Origin: Io17-Chloro-G2 sp965226915
GTDB lineage: Bacteria; Chloroflexota; Dehalococcoidia; Lucifugimonadales; UBA3495
Direction: 5' to 3'
Assembly (NCBI GenBank): GCA_965226915.1
Contig: CBDDEJ010000004.1
Location: forward strand, 186,001 to 250,000
DNA: 64,000 nt
Shown here piece after piece: positions 6,972-15,225 of this stretch. The notes under the pieces were generated by a model. That model had not been told where the DNA came from. It searched no databases and worked only from the letters and a program-made list of their open reading frames with translations. The stretch's first letter is position 1. Every line of letters starts with the position of its first letter. Both the position numbers and the translations under genes were made by a program.

Positions 6972-9281
6972 ATGACCACCACGATAAACCAACAGAGTGC
7001 AAGCTCTGAGCAATACAAGGTTATTGGAACTAGGCCCATCCGCCACGACGGCTTGGACAAGGTGACCGGAGCAGCTAAATACGGCGCCGATACCCAGCTA
7101 TCCGGAATGGTGCACGGTAAGATACTTCGCAGCCCCCACGCTCACGCCCGCATCTTGTCGATAGATACAAGCAAAGCGGAGGCGCTGCCGGGGGTGTTCG
7201 CCGTGGCCACTTCCAAAGATTTCCCCATCATCCAGGACCAGATCATCAATTTCACCGAATCTCAAGGCTCCACCCGCCAGATGGCCGAGCACGTAATGGC
7301 CTATCAGAAGGTGCTTTACAAGGGACATGCTTTGGCGGCGGTGGCGGCGGCCAACCCCCACGTAGCCGAGCAGGCGGTGGCTCTCATCGAGGTGGATTAC
7401 GAAGTCCTCCCCACGGTACTGACATTGCACGATGCTATAAAGGAAGATGCGCCCATTCTCCACGATACGTTGACCACGATGTTCCGGGTGGACCGCGGCG
7501 CCCGCGGGGAAGACACCGGAGTAAAGGGCAACATAGCTGGACACATCCAGCATAAGCTGGGAGACATTGATAAAGGTTTCGCGGAAGCCGACGTCATCGT
7601 GGAACGCGAATTCGAGACGCAGACGGTGCACCAGGGTTACATCGAACCTCATGCCTCGACTGCGGTGTGGTCTGCAGATGGGCGGGTGACCATCTGGACC
7701 TGCACTCAGGGCGCCTTCGCGATTCGCTCCTCAACGGCCGCCATCATGGGAATCCCGGAATCCGCGGTCAAGGTGGTGCCCACGGAGATCGGCGGTGGAT
7801 TCGGCGCCAAGATCACCACCTATCTGGAACCGGTGGCCGCGGTCCTCTCTAAGAAGTGCGGGCGGCCGGTCAAGATCGTCATGGACCGCAAGGAGGTGTT
7901 CGAGGGCACCGGGCCTACATCCGCCACCCACATCCGGGTCAAGATTGGCGCCACCAAAGCCGGAAAGATCACCGCGGCCCAGCTATACATGGCCTATGAG
8001 GCCGGAGCCTATCCCGGCTCTCCGGTGGGCGGCGGCGCGATGGCGGCGACGGGGCCCTACAACATCGAAAACCTATTGGTGGACGGATACGACATAGTTT
8101 GCAACAAGCAAAAGGTCCAGGCTTACCGGGCGCCCGGTCAACCCCAGGGCTGCTTCGCCGTAGAGCCTGTCATCGACGAACTGGCGGAAAAGCTGGGAAT
8201 TGACCCGATGGAATTTCGCTTGATTAACGTTAGTAAGGAAGGCGACCGGATGCCAACCGGCGTTCCCCATGCGATTCTTGGCTGCCGGGAGATGGAAGAG
8301 GAGATGAAAAGCCATCCCCACTACAGCGCGCCTCTTAATGGACCCAACCAGGGCCGGGGAGTCGCCGTGGGGTTCCGCTCGCAAGGCGGCCAAGCCTCCT
8401 CCGCCACCATCAATGTGAACAGCAACGGGACCATCAACCTGATCACCGGATCGGTGGATATCGGCGGGACCCGGACCGCGGTGGCCATGCAGGCCGCCGA
8501 GGTGCTTGGACTCCGGGCAGAGGACGTTTCGCCTTCCGTCGCCGACACCGACGCCATTGGCTACACAGCCACCACCGGCGGCAGCCGCACAGCGTTCGAC
8601 ACGGGCCTGGCCGCCATGAACGCGGCTGAGGATGTGAAACGCCAAATGTCGGCCAGGGCCGCTTTGATTTGGGAGGTGCAAGAAGAAGACGTCGTTTACC
8701 AGGACGCCACCTTCATTTGCACCAAGAACCCCGCCGACCGCTTGACCTTCAAGGAGCTAGCTGGGCGTCTATTGCGGACCGGAGGGCCGATCACCTGCTC
8801 CGCGGCATCCAGCACCGGCGGAGTCGGGCCTATCATTGCCGGCAACATCGTGGACGTTGAGGTGGACCCTGAAACGGGCAAAGTTGATATCTTGCGCTGC
8901 ACCGCGTTCATCGACGCCGGCAAGGCGGTCCACCCTGCCTACGTGGAAGGCCAAATGCAGGGCGGCACGGTCCAGGGTCTTGGCTGGGCGCTGAACGAGG
9001 AGTATTTCTACAGCGGGGACGGCACGATGAACAACTCCAGCTTCCTGGACTATCGCATGCCCATCTCCCTAGACCTGCCCATGATCGACACCGTGATAAC
9101 CGAGGTGCCGAACCCGCGCCATCCCTACGGGCTGCGTGGAGTAGGCGAGGCCCCGATCATCCCTCCCTTGGCCGCGGTGGCCAACGCCATACACGATGCC
9201 GTGGGCGTGCGGATGACCAAGCTGCCGATGACGCCAGGCGCCATTCTGGAAGCGCTTGAAGCGAAAAGGACCGAGAAGTAG
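6972..9281 (+). CDS. Xanthine dehydrogenase-family molybdopterin-binding (large) subunit
   Basis: A 769-residue molybdenum hydroxylase large subunit. It opens with the GTRPIRHDGLDKVTGAAKY signature. GGGFGAK (about residues 273-279) and AYRAPGQP (about 384-391) contact the molybdopterin cytosine dinucleotide cofactor, and RGVGEAP (about 721-727) holds the catalytic Glu. The active-site loop is not the AYxCSFR of form I CO dehydrogenase, so a CO-oxidising role is unlikely; purine, aldehyde or N-heterocycle hydroxylation is more probable. GTGAGGA precedes the ATG. The FAD (CoxM-like) and [2Fe-2S] (CoxS-like) partner subunits are not adjacent, which is unusual and may reflect the insertion elements on both sides. 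Confidence 0.88.
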   Translation: MTTTINQQSASSEQYKVIGTRPIRHDGLDKVTGAAKYGADTQLSGMVHGKILRSPHAHARILSIDTSKAEALPGVFAVATSKDFPIIQDQIINFTESQGSTRQMAEHVMAYQKVLYKGHALAAVAAANPHVAEQAVALIEVDYEVLPTVLTLHDAIKEDAPILHDTLTTMFRVDRGARGEDTGVKGNIAGHIQHKLGDIDKGFAEADVIVEREFETQTVHQGYIEPHASTAVWSADGRVTIWTCTQGAFAIRSSTAAIMGIPESAVKVVPTEIGGGFGAKITTYLEPVAAVLSKKCGRPVKIVMDRKEVFEGTGPTSATHIRVKIGATKAGKITAAQLYMAYEAGAYPGSPVGGGAMAATGPYNIENLLVDGYDIVCNKQKVQAYRAPGQPQGCFAVEPVIDELAEKLGIDPMEFRLINVSKEGDRMPTGVPHAILGCREMEEEMKSHPHYSAPLNGPNQGRGVAVGFRSQGGQASSATINVNSNGTINLITGSVDIGGTRTAVAMQAAEVLGLRAEDVSPSVADTDAIGYTATTGGSRTAFDTGLAAMNAAEDVKRQMSARAALIWEVQEEDVVYQDATFICTKNPADRLTFKELAGRLLRTGGPITCSAASSTGGVGPIIAGNIVDVEVDPETGKVDILRCTAFIDAGKAVHPAYVEGQMQGGTVQGLGWALNEEYFYSGDGTMNNSSFLDYRMPISLDLPMIDTVITEVPNPRHPYGLRGVGEAPIIPPLAAVANAIHDAVGVRMTKLPMTPGAILEALEAKRTEK

Positions 9282-9344
9282 CTCGGGGGCCAAGCTTCAT
9301 CGTAGCGGCGGGGTCCCGGTATCTCTGATCCCGGCCGTGAGAGG

Positions 9345-10757
9345 TTACCCGGTCCGGTCCGGCCACACCGGGTCGTGATGGCCCAGAGGAACCGAGGACC
9401 GAGCCCAATGGGGCGCCGTCTCTGAGAGTTGCACCACCGGGCCAAGATGGTGCAGCCGGCCGGCCGGTGTTTCGCTGGTCATCGTCCAGCGTTCCAACTC
9501 GGCCGCGGTGAACTCCTTGGGCACGTCTTGTAGTTGAGACTCCGGCGTCTGGCCTCGTTCGACCAGCCATCGGCCCGTCTGAGCCAGGGAGATACGCACC
9601 AGCCAACTGCCGCCCTCTCGCACGCGGCGGCCCAGGGCCACCATCGCCCCGAAGGCCATGAGATAGCCGGTCAGGTAGTCGATGGCCGACACCGGGTAGA
9701 ATTGCGGGCCCGGCTCATCGCCGGGGAACAGGCTGCCCTGCCGGCTGGTTATGCCACTTATGGTCTGCACAACAGTGTCGAAACCGCGGCGCATCGCCCA
9801 AGGACCGACATGGCCAAAGGCAGATAAAGAGATATACACGATGCCAGGACGCAATTCCGCCAGAGCCTCGGGCGAAAGGCCGCGGCTGCCGAGGGTCCCC
9901 GGGCGGTAACCCTGGGAGAACACGTCGGTATCGCGGACCAACCCCCGCAGCGTCTCAAGTTCATTCGGCTCCCGCAGATCAAGATGGGCGGAGAGTTTAC
10001 CGTGGCCGGTGTCGAATTCTTGGTATCCGATATTTGGAAGGTGCGGCCCGGTGATCTTCAGGACATCGGCGCCGTGCTCAGCCAGGGTGCGGGCGCAGGT
10101 GGGACCGGCCAAGACCCTCGTCAGGTCTAGCACCCGCACTCCCGCCAAAGGGCGTCCGCCTTCCGGGAGTTTTTCCGGCGGACTGTCGCCGATCTTGACG
10201 ATCTCCATCAGGGGCAGCGATGCGATTGCGGCGGCCTGCGGGTGATGGGACCATTCTTCCATGGTGCGCACCATGCCTCCCGCCCCATTGGCGGCGATGA
10301 TCGCCTCTTCTAGCTCAAGAGCGTCCCACTGGGCCACCGCTTGGGTCACCGCCTCGCGGTCTTCAGGCACGCCCAAAACGCTGAGGGCGGCGGCGCGATG
10401 GTTAGGGAAGTTGCAATGGAGGTAGCTCCACCGCCCATTCTTGGCCGAGTACACACCCATCACTGCGTTGCGCCGGGTGGAGACGGGCGCGTCTTCCATC
10501 TTCATATAATGCCCGCTTCGCAGCGACGCCGTAGCCTGCCGGGCATCCACCGCCACATCCTGGCGGCGCCCGGTGCGCAGTTCCCATAGATCCGAAGCGG
10601 CTAGGCCGATGGCCGCCAGGGCGGCTGTGCTGGTCTCTCCGATGAGGAACGGCGTGGGCAAAATGGGATCGGAGCCTCCGGTTAAATCGACCACGCCTGC
10701 GCGTTCCTCCGGCCAGCCAGCGATCGGCAATAACGTGCCCAGAGCATCATTGGTCAT
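9345..10757 (-). CDS. CoA-transferase family protein with the two CaiB halves in reversed order
   Basis: About 470 residues. The N-terminal half carries motifs normally found late in CaiB/BaiF proteins (TGRRQDVAVDARQA, then MEEWSHHPQAAA). From about residue 200 it has the usual first half: PLAGVRVLDLTRVLAGPT, LAEHGADVLKI, DVFSQGYRPG, VYISLSAFGHVGPW and then SAIDYLTGYLMAF with a candidate catalytic Asp. It therefore looks like a circularly permuted class III CoA-transferase. The ATG at 10757 is preferred; a GTG at 10808 is the alternative. It converges on the molybdoenzyme gene, with stop codons about 60 bases apart. The last 60 residues match no recognised motif. Substrate unknown. Confidence 0.78.
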   Translation of the reverse strand: MTNDALGTLLPIAGWPEERAGVVDLTGGSDPILPTPFLIGETSTAALAAIGLAASDLWELRTGRRQDVAVDARQATASLRSGHYMKMEDAPVSTRRNAVMGVYSAKNGRWSYLHCNFPNHRAAALSVLGVPEDREAVTQAVAQWDALELEEAIIAANGAGGMVRTMEEWSHHPQAAAIASLPLMEIVKIGDSPPEKLPEGGRPLAGVRVLDLTRVLAGPTCARTLAEHGADVLKITGPHLPNIGYQEFDTGHGKLSAHLDLREPNELETLRGLVRDTDVFSQGYRPGTLGSRGLSPEALAELRPGIVYISLSAFGHVGPWAMRRGFDTVVQTISGITSRQGSLFPGDEPGPQFYPVSAIDYLTGYLMAFGAMVALGRRVREGGSWLVRISLAQTGRWLVERGQTPESQLQDVPKEFTAAELERWTMTSETPAGRLHHLGPVVQLSETAPHWARSSVPLGHHDPVWPDRTG

Positions 10758-10901
10758 GTTGGAAACATCTCCATTTCTACTGCGGTAGGTGAAACCGGCG
10801 CAAAGCACAAGCTAGTTTTGAGGCGGCATCATCTCCAAGGATTACTAAATCACAGGAAGCATCCCAGTTGATTCCACTATATGGGTATAAGACATCGGTA
10901 C

Positions 10902-12323
10902 TTACGGGGAAGCGGTGACAGCATACAGTTTGCCGTCATTGGAACTTACGTACATTGTGTCGCCAGCAACTATGGGGCTTGCTGTGATCATGCCGCCGGT
11001 TTGAAATTTCCAGAGCACCTTTCCCGTGGCAACGTCGAGACCGTAGACTTTCCCTGCCTTGGTTCCTGCCAAGACGGTTTCCCCGGCCACCGTAAGAGGG
11101 GCGGTAATCTCAGAACCCACCTCGGTGGCCCACAAACTGCCGCCGTCTGATGAATTCAACGCGATTACCTTCCCAGCCCGGTCGGCGAAATAGGCCACTC
11201 CGTTAGCCACCGCCGGGGTCAACGTCAAGTCGCTGCCCACGGACTTGGACCAAACAGATCCCTTCTGGACAGGCGGCTCCGACGTGAAGCCCCACAAGAA
11301 GAAGTTGGTCCTCCAATATAAAAGTCCGCGTTCAAACAGCTTGGTCTTTCCCACCCGGTTTATACCCCAGGCCCTGCCGTCCTGAGAGCCAAAGAAGGCT
11401 AAATCCCCATAGATTGCCGGACCGCCCCGGCCGACCCGCCTGCTGCGGCCGGTATCGTACACCAGCCGCCTCCGTCCGGTATTGGTATCCACAATATGGA
11501 CGAACGGACCTTTGGAGGTCACGACAACGGACTCATCCGCATGGGCCACCGTGGAGATTATCCAATCGTTGCTGGTGAATTCCCATCTCTGGCGCCCTGT
11601 GGCCAGGTCGATCGCGTAGAGCTTTTTGTCGGCCGCCCCCAGGAAGATGGTCCCGTCGACAACGATGGGCGACGAAAGGATGGCGCTTTCCAGGTCCAGT
11701 TCCCATTCCAATTCGCCGTTGTGTCTGTTAAGCGCCACCAGCTGGCCCGGGCGCAACGCGAACACCAAAAATTCCCCGGCCACCGCCGGCGTGGAGCTTG
11801 AGGGGAACCCGTTGCGGTACTCCCAAATCTGGCGGCCCGACTCTCGGTCCAACGCCAAAGTCCGGCCGTCTTCAGTAGTAACGAAAACACGGTCTTCGAA
11901 TACCGCCGGCGAAGTCACCAGTTCACGGGACGTGGACAGGACCCACTTTACCGACCGGGGGAAAGGCGCATTGTCAGGAGTGAAACCGGCGCTGTCGGGA
12001 GTGCGCCGGACCTGAGACCAGGCGTCGGCGCCGGTGTAGGCTGCAACCGCGGTAGTCGACCCCATGGGGCGCACAATCAGAGGACCCAGGTCAAACATGG
12101 AGAAGATCATCCAACCGGCGGCGAACAATGCCAGCAACAAGGTCCAGCGGTTGTTTAGGAGAAAACGAAGCCGCCGCCGGATGCGGCGCTTACGGTCCAG
12201 GAGTTCGCCCTGTGTCCCCGATACGGTGTCAAATCCCGAGGGCGACCAACAGTTGCTGCATCGAGGTGGTCCGCCGGGCTTATTCGTATGGCCGCAAACC
12301 CGGCACAATAGGACATCTTGCAC
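10902..12323 (-). CDS. Membrane-anchored PQQ-like beta-propeller protein with N-terminal zinc ribbon
   Basis: A 473-residue protein in three parts. Residues 7-29 form a CxxC...CxxC zinc ribbon (CRVCG, CSNCW). A basic stretch is followed by one membrane helix at about 58-78. The rest is a chain of quinoprotein-type propeller repeats with repeated blades such as GRTLALDRESGRQIWEY, KLYAIDLATGRQRWEF and KVYGLDVATGKVLWKF. The zinc ribbon should be cytoplasmic and the propeller outside. Blades of this kind often act as scaffolds (BamB-like) and need not bind PQQ. GTG start with GGGAGAG about 9 bases upstream. The role is unknown; no dehydrogenase motif was seen. Confidence 0.83.
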   Translation of the reverse strand: MQDVLLCRVCGHTNKPGGPPRCSNCWSPSGFDTVSGTQGELLDRKRRIRRRLRFLLNNRWTLLLALFAAGWMIFSMFDLGPLIVRPMGSTTAVAAYTGADAWSQVRRTPDSAGFTPDNAPFPRSVKWVLSTSRELVTSPAVFEDRVFVTTEDGRTLALDRESGRQIWEYRNGFPSSSTPAVAGEFLVFALRPGQLVALNRHNGELEWELDLESAILSSPIVVDGTIFLGAADKKLYAIDLATGRQRWEFTSNDWIISTVAHADESVVVTSKGPFVHIVDTNTGRRRLVYDTGRSRRVGRGGPAIYGDLAFFGSQDGRAWGINRVGKTKLFERGLLYWRTNFFLWGFTSEPPVQKGSVWSKSVGSDLTLTPAVANGVAYFADRAGKVIALNSSDGGSLWATEVGSEITAPLTVAGETVLAGTKAGKVYGLDVATGKVLWKFQTGGMITASPIVAGDTMYVSSNDGKLYAVTASP

Positions 12324-12516
12324 GAAAGGCTATCTCTCCCACAGGCTTGGTGTTGCCCAGCCGGTAAGTCTGAAACCGGTGAAGTCTGAAATGAGTTTAA
12401 TTCGATGGTCGTAGGGAGTCAATTTCGGACGTGTCGAAGAATCCCCGCCAAATGGCGGTCCAGCAGGGAGTTCGCAGCATGCATTTGAATCTCAACCAGG
12501 TACATATAAGCCCCAA

Positions 12517-13947
12517 GAAACTGTTCAGAGTTGAGGGGAAGTGAGCAACCGGCGGCATTCCAGGAGGGGATTGAGACCTCTGGCCCGCCAGGTGCCAAAG
12601 AGGGATGCCAAGGTCATCTTGCTGTCGGCGCCCTGCCCTAAGCGGGCGCCGCCGCTGATCTTGCGACTGGTTACCAGATGCCGCAGGCTCCGCTCGGCGG
12701 CGTTGTTGTCTGAGGGCACGGCTGGGTCCGACACGAAGACAAACAGTTCCTTGATGAACCGTTCCATGCGCCGGCAGAGCTTGGCCTGAACCGCCAGGGG
12801 ATCTTTAAGGAAAGGCCGCGCCAAGACCATTAGTTTCTCCTCCAGCATTAGCTGGGTGCGATGGCCTGGCTGGGCTCGGGGAAGGACCGAGGCCTTGGCC
12901 TCCGTGTAGACCTGGTGAACCGCCTCGGCCCACTGAGCCAGCCCAGCGTCTTCTGGGTACAACCCTTTCAGGTCATGGATATCCCGCAGCAGATGAGCCC
13001 AGCACCGTTGCTTCAGGCCCGGGTAGTGGTTATAGGCCGCGTAGAAATCACTGACCAACACTCCGCTGAAGGAGGAATCCAGCACCTCATCCACCACCCC
13101 CTTATCCCGACCCCGACGCAGGAAGTATCGTTCGCTGGGAGTGCTGAAGGTCCAAACATAGCCGTTGCTCCCGTCCTGGCGCCAGCCGGTTTCGTCGCCC
13201 TGCACCACGGGACTGGCGCGGACTTGCTCGAGCACCTCTCGCACCGCCGTCTCAGCCTGACGGGCTACTCCATGGACGGCCTCGACGATGGCGCCAACAC
13301 TCAGGTGCAACTGATGGACGCTCTCCAGGTACCATTGGATGATTCTTATGGGCAACCGTCCCTCCTCCCGCAGGGTCACCATCAGGCTTACCAGATTGAC
13401 CCCCAGGCGCTGCTGGCCCAGAACCACCCCCTGCAGGGCCTCTTTGGGCAGCCGGCGCCGCTGGCATACCGGACAGATGCGGGCTACCAGGGCGTGCTCG
13501 GTCACTTCTACCGGAGCCACCGGTAGCTCAATGACTTCCCGAGTTCGCTGTACCCATCCGCCGTTCAGGTGAGTCCCGCAGTCGGGACAGACCGCCACGG
13601 CATGCTCCACCCGCCGGGTAGGAGTCATGCGCTGGCGGGCGAAGCCATGGCGGCGCGGCTTTCTGGGCTCCTTTTTCTCCGGCGCTTGCCGGCTGGAGTG
13701 CGGCTGATTACCCGGCATCCCCGACGACCCGCGCCGGTTGGGACGGGATTCCAGAACCCCAATCCGCCTTTGCAAATCGGCAATGACTGCCCGATGGCCG
13801 GCAATTATCTCCAGCAGAGTTTCGCCACTCGCCGCGTTCAGGTCTAGTTCAGTGTCCACCTCCCTGGTATGCCACAACTCCCCCGGCCATGCCAGCGTTT
13901 TTCCAACGGCTTTGAGCCAATTCACCTCATCAAGTCTGAACAGTTAC
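12517..13947 (-). mobile_element. IS66-family insertion sequence, copy 2 (1431 bp), with target duplication
   Basis: Same length and same terminal inverted repeats as copy 1. The flanks AGCCCCAA (12509-12516) and AGCCCCAG (13948-13955) match at 7 of 8 bases, as expected for the 8-bp duplication of IS66 insertion. The right-hand duplication includes the first bases of the ISAs1-family element, so this copy landed on the outer edge of that element and is the younger insertion. Copy 2 having its own duplication argues against one composite transposon bounded by both copies. Confidence 0.88.
12525..13925 (-). CDS. IS66-family DDE transposase (copy 2)
   Basis: A 466-residue transposase with the same layout as copy 1: zinc-finger pair, then GDETGW, SDFYAAY and DNNAAERSLR as the DDE core. 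The frame is intact and only about three residues differ from copy 1. Same orientation as copy 1, so recombination between the copies would delete the 7 kb between them (the molybdoenzyme, CoA-transferase and propeller genes). Confidence 0.93.
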   Translation of the reverse strand: MNWLKAVGKTLAWPGELWHTREVDTELDLNAASGETLLEIIAGHRAVIADLQRRIGVLESRPNRRGSSGMPGNQPHSSRQAPEKKEPRKPRRHGFARQRMTPTRRVEHAVAVCPDCGTHLNGGWVQRTREVIELPVAPVEVTEHALVARICPVCQRRRLPKEALQGVVLGQQRLGVNLVSLMVTLREEGRLPIRIIQWYLESVHQLHLSVGAIVEAVHGVARQAETAVREVLEQVRASPVVQGDETGWRQDGSNGYVWTFSTPSERYFLRRGRDKGVVDEVLDSSFSGVLVSDFYAAYNHYPGLKQRCWAHLLRDIHDLKGLYPEDAGLAQWAEAVHQVYTEAKASVLPRAQPGHRTQLMLEEKLMVLARPFLKDPLAVQAKLCRRMERFIKELFVFVSDPAVPSDNNAAERSLRHLVTSRKISGGARLGQGADSKMTLASLFGTWRARGLNPLLECRRLLTSPQL

Positions 13948-13952
13948 AGCCC

Positions 13953-15225
13953 CAGGGCCTTTTCATTCTCCTGCCTGGTAGGTAAAGCCCATCATGTCGA
14001 AAGCTTCGCTGAGATGGGCATTGTGGCGGCGTAGGGCAGCGGCTACGTTGGAATGCCCAGCCCGACGTACCAAGCTGATGACCAGGTTCCGCAGGCCCGC
14101 CAGAACCTGTGGGGCGGCCCCAGTGCGCACCTGAGAGCGGTCCTCGTCGAAGGTCACATCCCGTACCCAGTGGAGGCGGTTCTCGATGCCCCAGTGCCCA
14201 CGGGAAAGGCTCAACAATCGTCTGGCATCGGCATCAGTGGCTGGGAGACTGCTAATTGCATAGCTCACAGCCACCTGTTTCTTGCCCTTCACGACCCGCT
14301 GGCGCTCTAGCCGACACACCTGTTGCAGATGCGGCCACGCTTCCCCGACCGTCCCATCGCTGCCCACGTAGCCATTTAGCTCTGGGTCGGCCAAGGCCCA
14401 CAACTCTCGCCGCTCCAGCCGCCCATGACGCCGCTTTACTGGAGCATCGGCCCAGACCGTCAGCTTGGCCCCGCGTGCTCGCCACTCCGCTGCCAGCCAG
14501 GGAGGTACGGTTGGCCCACCAGCCCTCTCAGTTCCTAGCAGGGGAAAAAGCCACCTCCAGGTCTCGGCGCAAGGTGGGCTGATTCTCTTTAACTGGCAGC
14601 AGATACTCTCCGCCGCCTGCCACAATCTGCTCACAGACTTTCCGTTGGGTCAGTAAGGCATCAGCCACTACTACCCGACCCTTCAAGGGTACCTGGCCCA
14701 ATACTTCTTTGACCGCCGCCAATTCTTCCCCTTTGCCCGGCGCAGCTACCTGCGCCAGCACTGCCCCAGCGCGGCTAGCGTAGGCCGACACCACATGGAC
14801 CCCGGGTATCTCTTGGCCGTGGACCCCTCGCAAGGTTTTCCCGTCCAGGGACAGGGGATCATCCGCCTCTACCCCGCTCTTTGCCAGCCAGTTGCCGACT
14901 TCTGCCTCAAAGGCCGCCACGTCCAGGTCCTTGAACACCCGGTGGAGGGTGGCCACGCAGGGTGTCTTCTCCTGGCTGAACCCCAAAAGCTGCGCCGTAG
15001 CACCCCCTTGGTCCCGCCCCCATTGCGCTATGGCGTATAAGCTGCGGGCGCCGCACAGCATGGCACAGGTGGCCAAGGCCAGGATCGCCCCCAAAGAGTG
15101 GCGTCGCCCTTGGCTACTCCGGAAGTCAGGCGCCAAATCCAGCGCTTCCCTCAAAGTCATCATCCTCCCCTCCCGCTTAAACTGGTAATAATTTTATACT
15201 ATTTTGAGAAAATGAAAAGGCCCTG
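13953..15225 (-). mobile_element. ISAs1-family insertion sequence (1273 bp)
   Basis: The ends are inverted repeats: CAGGGCCTTTTCATTCTC at the left and the reverse of CAGGGCCTTTTCATTTTCTC at the right. The transposase inside is of the H-repeat/ISAs1 type but is frameshifted. No matching flanking duplication was found. On the right the element abuts the middle of an ABC-transporter binding-protein reading frame. On the left it is abutted by IS66 copy 2. Confidence 0.85.
13963..15163 (-). pseudogene. ISAs1-family (H-repeat-type) transposase, frameshifted
   Basis: The N-terminal part (15163 to about 14540) contains TLHRVFKDLD, the LDGKTLRGV motif and VVVADALLTQ, all typical of ISAs1 transposases. 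The C-terminal part continues in another frame from about 14550 to 13963 with SRGHWGIENRLHWVRDVTF and ends in FDMMGFTYQAGE. The break is at a T5C4 run: with one T fewer the frame reads EVAFPLLGTERAGG straight through. Either the element is inactive or a one-base sequencing error is present. Family length of about 380 residues fits the joined product. Confidence 0.85.

Noticed and set aside
6972..9281. Form I carbon-monoxide dehydrogenase large subunit
   Set aside because: The active-site loop is AYRAPGQP rather than AYxCSFR, and the CoxM/CoxS genes are absent.
12861..13526. Plus-strand frame of 221 codons, also present at 5730-6395
   Set aside because: It lies antisense inside both IS66 transposase genes and has no independent start signal.
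5386..13947. Composite transposon bounded by the two IS66 copies
   Set aside because: Copy 2 has its own 7-of-8 matching flanking duplication, and the outer flanks of the pair do not match, so each copy moved separately.
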